Of a stretch of DNA of 8,964 bases, positions 5,860 to 8,964 are shown piece by piece. The notes below the pieces were generated by a model. That model searched no databases, was not told where the DNA came from, and was given only the letters and a program-made list of their open reading frames with translations. Within the stretch, counting starts at the first letter, position 1, and each line of letters starts with the position of its first letter. Location of the stretch: assembly GCA_905235765.1 (NCBI GenBank), contig CAJOMM010000022.1, positions 1-8,964 of the forward strand. The letters are read 5' to 3'. The position numbers and the translations under genes were made by a program. The DNA is from an uncultured Clostridia bacterium (GTDB taxonomy: Bacteria; Bacillota; Clostridia; Christensenellales; Borkfalkiaceae).

Positions 5860-7542
5860 TTACATCTCTTCTACGGTTTCTATACCTAAAAGATTAAGCG
5901 CGTTAGTAAGCGTTATCTTTACCGCGCTTACTATAGAAAGACGGAAATTTTTCAGATTTTCGTCTTCCACGGCTATCTTGCAATCTATATAGAACTTATT
6001 GAAAACTTTTGCGAGGTCTATTGCGTAACGCGTAACAAAAGACGGTTCGTATTTTTCGGCTGCGGAAATCACGACGTCCGGAAATTTCGACAGCGAAGAT
6101 ATGACGGCGTATTCGGAATCGCACATTTCCGTCAAAGAAAATTCTTTCGCGTTTCCGACTTTATTCAAAACGCTGTTACAGCGCGCGATTGTATACTGAA
6201 CGTACGGACACGTCTCGCCTTCGAAAGAGAGGACTCTGTCGTATGAAAACACTATGTCTTTTATTTTGTTGTTTGAAAGGGCGCCGAATATGACCGCACC
6301 CGTACCGACCGCGCGCGCCGTCTTTTCTTTGTCTTTCAGGTTCGGATTTTTTTCTTCGATGACCTTATACGCTTTTTCGACCGTCTTATTTATTACGTCC
6401 TCCAAAAGGACTACTTTCCCTTCACGGGTACTCATAGAGCCGGATTCCAGACTGACCATACCGTAGGAAACGTGAACCAAATCTTTTGCCCAAGGCTTTC
6501 CCATAAGTTCCAGAACCTTAAAAACTTGCTTAAAATGCAAATCTTGCTGATACGCAACTACGTAAAGGGACTTATAAAAATCGTATTGGTTTTTCCTGTA
6601 AATTGCCGCCGCCAAATCCCTCGTCGCGTACAAAGACGAACCGTCGGATTTAAGAATCAAGCAGGGTGGCATACCGTATTCTTCGAGATCGACTATAGAC
6701 GCTCCGTCCGACTCGGTGAGAAGACCTTTCTCTTTCAGTTCTTCTACAACGGCGCCCATCTTGTCGTTATAAAAACTTTCGCCGGCGTAAGAATCGAAAG
6801 TAACTTTCAAAAGTTTATAAATCTTATCAACCTCGCTGAGCGTGATGGATTTAAACAATTCGAATAGCCGGTTACTCTCCTCGTCGCCGTTTTCTATAAG
6901 AGTAAAGTATTTCCTCGCCTCGTCTTCGAGTTCGGGATGAATCTTCGCTTCTTCGTGAAATTTAACGTATATCCGGGACAATTCTTTGAGTTTGTCTTTT
7001 TTGACCTTTTCTTCGTCGCTCCAATTTTTGAACGCAACTATAAGTTTACCGAACTGCGTTCCGTAATCGCCGAGATGATTTATCCCGACGACTTTGTAGC
7101 CTAAAAACCTCAATATCTTACAAAGCGCGCTACCTATTACCGTTGTGCTTAAATGCCCTATATGAAACGGTTTTGCGATATTTATCGACGAATAATCTAT
7201 ACAAATCGTTTTACCGTTGCCGACGTCGGATGACCCGTAAGAATCTTTCTCGCGATTTATGGTATTTAAAAGACTTTCGGCGCGGCTTTTGCGGTCCACC
7301 TTAAAATTGAGATATCCGCCAGCCGCAGAACATTCCACAATAACGTCGTCGGTAACGAAACCGTCTTTTAGATTTTCCGCAATCTTGTTCGGCGCCATAC
7401 GGAATATTTTCGAAAGAGGAAAACACGGAAACGCATAATCGCCGAGCGAAAGATCGGGAGGTATTTCGATAGCTTCCCTGATTTCCTCGGTAGACAATTC
7501 TTTTATATCAAGTTTGTTTGCAATATAAGTTTTATAATCCAT
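5860..7542 (-). CDS. argS: Arginyl-tRNA synthetase
   Basis: ArgS charges tRNA-Arg with arginine using ATP and is a class I synthetase. Across 560 residues it has the ArgRS N-terminal tRNA-binding domain (about 1-85, with LGDYAFPCFPLSK), SSINIAKPFHIGH ending in the HIGH box at 127-130, GINHLGDYGTQFGKL (153-167), Y305-A-T-R-D-L in the active site and MSTREGK (370-376) in the KMSKS position. The C-terminal all-helical DALR anticodon-binding domain starts at about 440. Length is normal. It is the first gene of the four-gene operon and has its own upstream promoter. The ATG at 7542 is preceded by a modest AGAGAG. The leader is too short for a T-box, which is the usual control of several Bacillota synthetase genes. 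Confidence 0.98.
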   Translation of the reverse strand: MDYKTYIANKLDIKELSTEEIREAIEIPPDLSLGDYAFPCFPLSKIFRMAPNKIAENLKDGFVTDDVIVECSAAGGYLNFKVDRKSRAESLLNTINREKDSYGSSDVGNGKTICIDYSSINIAKPFHIGHLSTTVIGSALCKILRFLGYKVVGINHLGDYGTQFGKLIVAFKNWSDEEKVKKDKLKELSRIYVKFHEEAKIHPELEDEARKYFTLIENGDEESNRLFELFKSITLSEVDKIYKLLKVTFDSYAGESFYNDKMGAVVEELKEKGLLTESDGASIVDLEEYGMPPCLILKSDGSSLYATRDLAAAIYRKNQYDFYKSLYVVAYQQDLHFKQVFKVLELMGKPWAKDLVHVSYGMVSLESGSMSTREGKVVLLEDVINKTVEKAYKVIEEKNPNLKDKEKTARAVGTGAVIFGALSNNKIKDIVFSYDRVLSFEGETCPYVQYTIARCNSVLNKVGNAKEFSLTEMCDSEYAVISSLSKFPDVVISAAEKYEPSFVTRYAIDLAKVFNKFYIDCKIAVEDENLKNFRLSIVSAVKITLTNALNLLGIETVEEM

Positions 7543-7560
7543 AAAATACTCTCTGTGAAT

Positions 7561-7590
7561 ATTTTAACATAAAAGAAAGCGAAAAAGCAA
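7561..7590 (-). promoter_or_regulatory. Promoter of the argS-HAD-flavoprotein-rho operon
   Basis: On the minus strand, a -35 TTGCTT (7585-7590) is separated by 18 bases from an extended -10 TGt-TAAAAT (hexamer 7561-7566). The predicted start near 7554 gives a leader of about 12 bases holding only the AGAGAG ribosome binding site. Confidence 0.6.
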
Positions 7591-7599
7591 ATCAAAAAC

Positions 7600-7628
7600 T
7601 TGTTTTTTTATATGAATTGCATTATAAT
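7600..7628 (+). promoter_or_regulatory. Sigma-A-type promoter of ychF
   Basis: A -35 TTGTTT (7600-7605), a 17-base spacer and a perfect -10 TATAAT (7623-7628) predict transcription from about 7635 and a leader of about 46 bases. It lies about 10 bases from the argS -35 on the other strand, so the two polymerase footprints would overlap. Confidence 0.78.
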
Positions 7629-7647
7629 TATTATATTAAAAGTTTTT

Positions 7648-7665
7648 GAGCCGTAAATTCGGCTT
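7648..7665 (+). promoter_or_regulatory. Small hairpin in the ychF leader
   Basis: GAGCCG (7648-7653) can pair with CGGCTT (7660-7665; last pair G-U) around the loop TAAATT. It sits between the predicted transcription start and the GGAG ribosome binding site (7670-7673) and has no T-run, so it is not an obvious terminator. Its function is unknown and it could be chance. Confidence 0.3.
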
Positions 7666-7680
7666 TAACGGAGATTATTT

Positions 7681-8781
7681 ATGAAATTAGGCGTAGTCGG
7701 ACTTCCGAACGTAGGAAAGTCCACCCTCTTCAACGCGATAACCAAAGCAGGCGCCGAATGCGCCAACTATCCTTTTTGCACTATAGAGCCCAACGTGGGC
7801 GTTGTTGCCGTTCCCGACGACAGGCTGAACGTTCTCGGGAAACTTTATAACACCAAAAAAATAACGCCTGCCGTTGTGGAATTCGTAGATATTGCCGGCC
7901 TTGTAAAAGGCGCGAGCAAAGGAGAAGGGCTTGGCAACAAGTTTTTAGCGAATATTCGAGAAACGGACGCTATCGTTCACGTTGTCAGATGCTTTAACGA
8001 CGAAAACGTTACGCACGTCGATAACACCGTCGATCCACTACGCGATATCGAAACCATAAACCTCGAACTTATTTTCGCAGACACGGAAACAGTCGGCAAA
8101 AAACTCGAAAAAGCGCAAAGCCTTATTAAAACCGGCGACAAAAAGTATAAGATAGAGGCGGAATTTTTAGAAAGACTTTATAAACACTTAAACGATCTTA
8201 AACCGGCTCGGACGTTAGACGTTTCGGACGAAGAAAAAGAATATATGAAAGGACTATTCCTGATAACGTCAAAGCCCGTTATATACACCGCCAACATCGG
8301 CGAAAAAGATATGGGCAAAAAAGATACGGATATTCCTCTCGCAAAACAGGTTATAGACTTTGCAAAAGCGGAAGGTTCGGAATATATGGTTATATGCGCA
8401 AAAACGGAAGAAGAACTGTCCGAACTTCCCGAACCGGACAAAAAAGCTTTTCTTGAGGAACTCGGAGAAACGGATAGCGGTCTTGACAGATTGATTAAAA
8501 CTTCTTACAGACTTTTAGGTCTTATCAGTTACCTCACCGCCGGAGAAAAAGAAGTAAGAGCCTGGACGATAGAGCGCGGCACAAAAGCGCCTCAGGCGGC
8601 AGGCAAAATACATAGCGACTTTGAAAAAGGTTTTATACGCGCGGAAATTGTCGATTACGACGTTTTAGTCGAATTAGGTTCCTTTAACGCCGCTAAAGAA
8701 AAAGGTAAAGTAAGATCGGAAGGAAAAGATTATATAATAAAAGACGGGTTCTTTTCAGATTTAACGTTTAATCTCGCCTAA
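7681..8781 (+). CDS. ychF: Redox-regulated ATPase YchF (Obg-family P-loop protein)
   Basis: YchF (OLA1 family) is a translation-factor-class P-loop protein that prefers ATP to GTP and associates with ribosomes. The 366 residues contain the G1 loop GLPNVGKST (7-15), the CANYPFCTIEPNVG switch region (27-40), G3 D70-I-A-G73 followed by LVKGASKGEGLGNKFL, and a G4-equivalent NIGE (205-208) in place of NKxD, which is the family hallmark behind ATP specificity. A helical coiled-coil arm runs from about 130 to 200, and a C-terminal TGS domain (about 280-366) includes TAGEKEVRAWTI. Length is normal. The very end (KDGFFSDLTFNLA) departs slightly from the commoner DGDVMxFxFNV ending. GGAG at 7670-7673 sets the ATG. 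It is transcribed alone, divergent from argS. Confidence 0.97.
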   Translation: MKLGVVGLPNVGKSTLFNAITKAGAECANYPFCTIEPNVGVVAVPDDRLNVLGKLYNTKKITPAVVEFVDIAGLVKGASKGEGLGNKFLANIRETDAIVHVVRCFNDENVTHVDNTVDPLRDIETINLELIFADTETVGKKLEKAQSLIKTGDKKYKIEAEFLERLYKHLNDLKPARTLDVSDEEKEYMKGLFLITSKPVIYTANIGEKDMGKKDTDIPLAKQVIDFAKAEGSEYMVICAKTEEELSELPEPDKKAFLEELGETDSGLDRLIKTSYRLLGLISYLTAGEKEVRAWTIERGTKAPQAAGKIHSDFEKGFIRAEIVDYDVLVELGSFNAAKEKGKVRSEGKDYIIKDGFFSDLTFNLA

Positions 8782-8819
8782 AAAATACGGTCAAATATTC
8801 AAAGCCTTATGATAAACAA

Positions 8820-8844
8820 TACTGCCCGAAAATTTCGGGCAGTA
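8820..8844. terminator. Hairpin terminator after ychF, possibly bidirectional
   Basis: TACTGCCCGAA pairs with TTCGGGCAGTA in an 11-bp stem with a 3-base minimal loop, in practice slightly larger. On the plus strand it is followed by GTTTCTTT, a broken T-tract. It lies 38 bases after the ychF stop and just beyond the stop of the converging minus-strand gene, so it could end both, though the T-run on the minus side (ATTGTTT) is weak. Confidence 0.75.
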
Positions 8845-8850
8845 GTTTCT

Positions 8851-8964
8851 TTAAAATATTTTTTTCGCAAGATCCTTTATATAATACATAGAGTCAAGTA
8901 GTTCCGAAAGTTCCGTGAAGTCCTGTTTATAAACCTCCAAAAGTAACGCCCCGTCAAAGCCTTT
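8851..8964 (-). CDS. C-terminal fragment, probable sugar phosphate isomerase/epimerase (TIM barrel)
   Basis: A minus-strand frame is open from the window edge to a TAA at 8851-8853 and gives 37 residues beginning KGFDGALLLEVYKQDF and ending IKDLAKKIF. The Gly-aromatic-Asp-Gly-hydrophobic strand followed by E-V-Y and then amphipathic helices resembles the last beta-alpha unit of xylose-isomerase-like TIM-barrel sugar phosphate isomerases/epimerases, where the strand carries a metal-binding glutamate. The stop immediately before a terminator hairpin, convergent with ychF, supports a real gene end. The rest of the gene, and so its substrate, lies outside the window. The fragment is short, so the family call is moderate. 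Confidence 0.6.
   Translation of the reverse strand, partial: KGFDGALLLEVYKQDFTELSELLDSMYYIKDLAKKIF

Noticed and set aside
6472..6867. Plus-strand frame of 131 codons opposite argS
   Set aside because: It is antisense to conserved ArgS sequence, with no domain or start signal.
7648..7665. ychF leader hairpin as a riboswitch or attenuator
   Set aside because: The stem is only five Watson-Crick pairs plus one G-U, there is no T-run, and the 46-base leader has no room for a known aptamer.
8178..8441. Minus-strand Ser-rich frame inside ychF
   Set aside because: It is the complement of the Glu/Lys-rich ychF coiled-coil region, and ychF is intact on the other strand.
1..8964. Defence system, prophage, insertion sequence, CRISPR or toxin-antitoxin locus
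   Set aside because: All genes are recognisable housekeeping families of normal length; I see no direct-repeat array, transposase, terminal inverted repeats or small toxin pair, and the intergenic gaps are short and explained by promoters and terminators.

Overview
This window reads as an ordinary housekeeping segment of a bacterial chromosome, most likely from a Bacillota/Clostridia-type organism. That placement is an inference. It rests on purine-rich Shine-Dalgarno sites (AAGGAGG, AAGGGAG), sigma-A-type promoters (TTGATT-17-TATAAT, TTGTTT-17-TATAAT), heavy use of AAA/GAA/ATA codons at moderate GC, a TTG start codon, and short intergenic gaps. I see no mobile element, CRISPR array, rRNA or tRNA gene, and no convincing undescribed system.

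Layout from left to right. Bases 1-1784 (minus strand) hold the N-terminal 594 codons of uvrB, cut by the window edge. It has its own strong promoter in the 142-base divergent region. Bases 1927-2445 (plus strand) hold a stand-alone hotdog-fold PaaI-type thioesterase. A long inverted repeat with T-tracts on both sides (2468-2513) separates it from the convergent minus-strand operon at 2532-7542. In transcription order that operon is argS (arginyl-tRNA synthetase), a Gph-like HAD phosphatase, a BaiN/HI0933-type flavoprotein and rho. Its junctions are tight: 1 nt between argS and the phosphatase, 26 nt to the flavoprotein, and a rho ribosome binding site that overlaps the flavoprotein stop codon. 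argS is divergent from ychF (7681-8781, plus strand), with two face-to-face promoters in a 138-base gap. A hairpin follows ychF. The last 114 bases are the C-terminal tail of a minus-strand gene that resembles sugar phosphate isomerase/epimerase TIM barrels.

The genes serve separate core functions: DNA repair (UvrB), acyl-CoA thioester hydrolysis (probable), tRNA charging (ArgS), metabolite dephosphorylation (HAD), redox chemistry (flavoprotein), transcription termination (Rho) and a ribosome-associated ATPase (YchF). The points most worth a second look are regulatory. Rho sits last in an argS-led operon that ends at an intrinsic-type terminator. argS has a very short leader with no room for a T-box. 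A 13-base -10 motif is shared by the argS and thioesterase promoters. A possible degenerate LexA half-site lies just downstream of the uvrB promoter.
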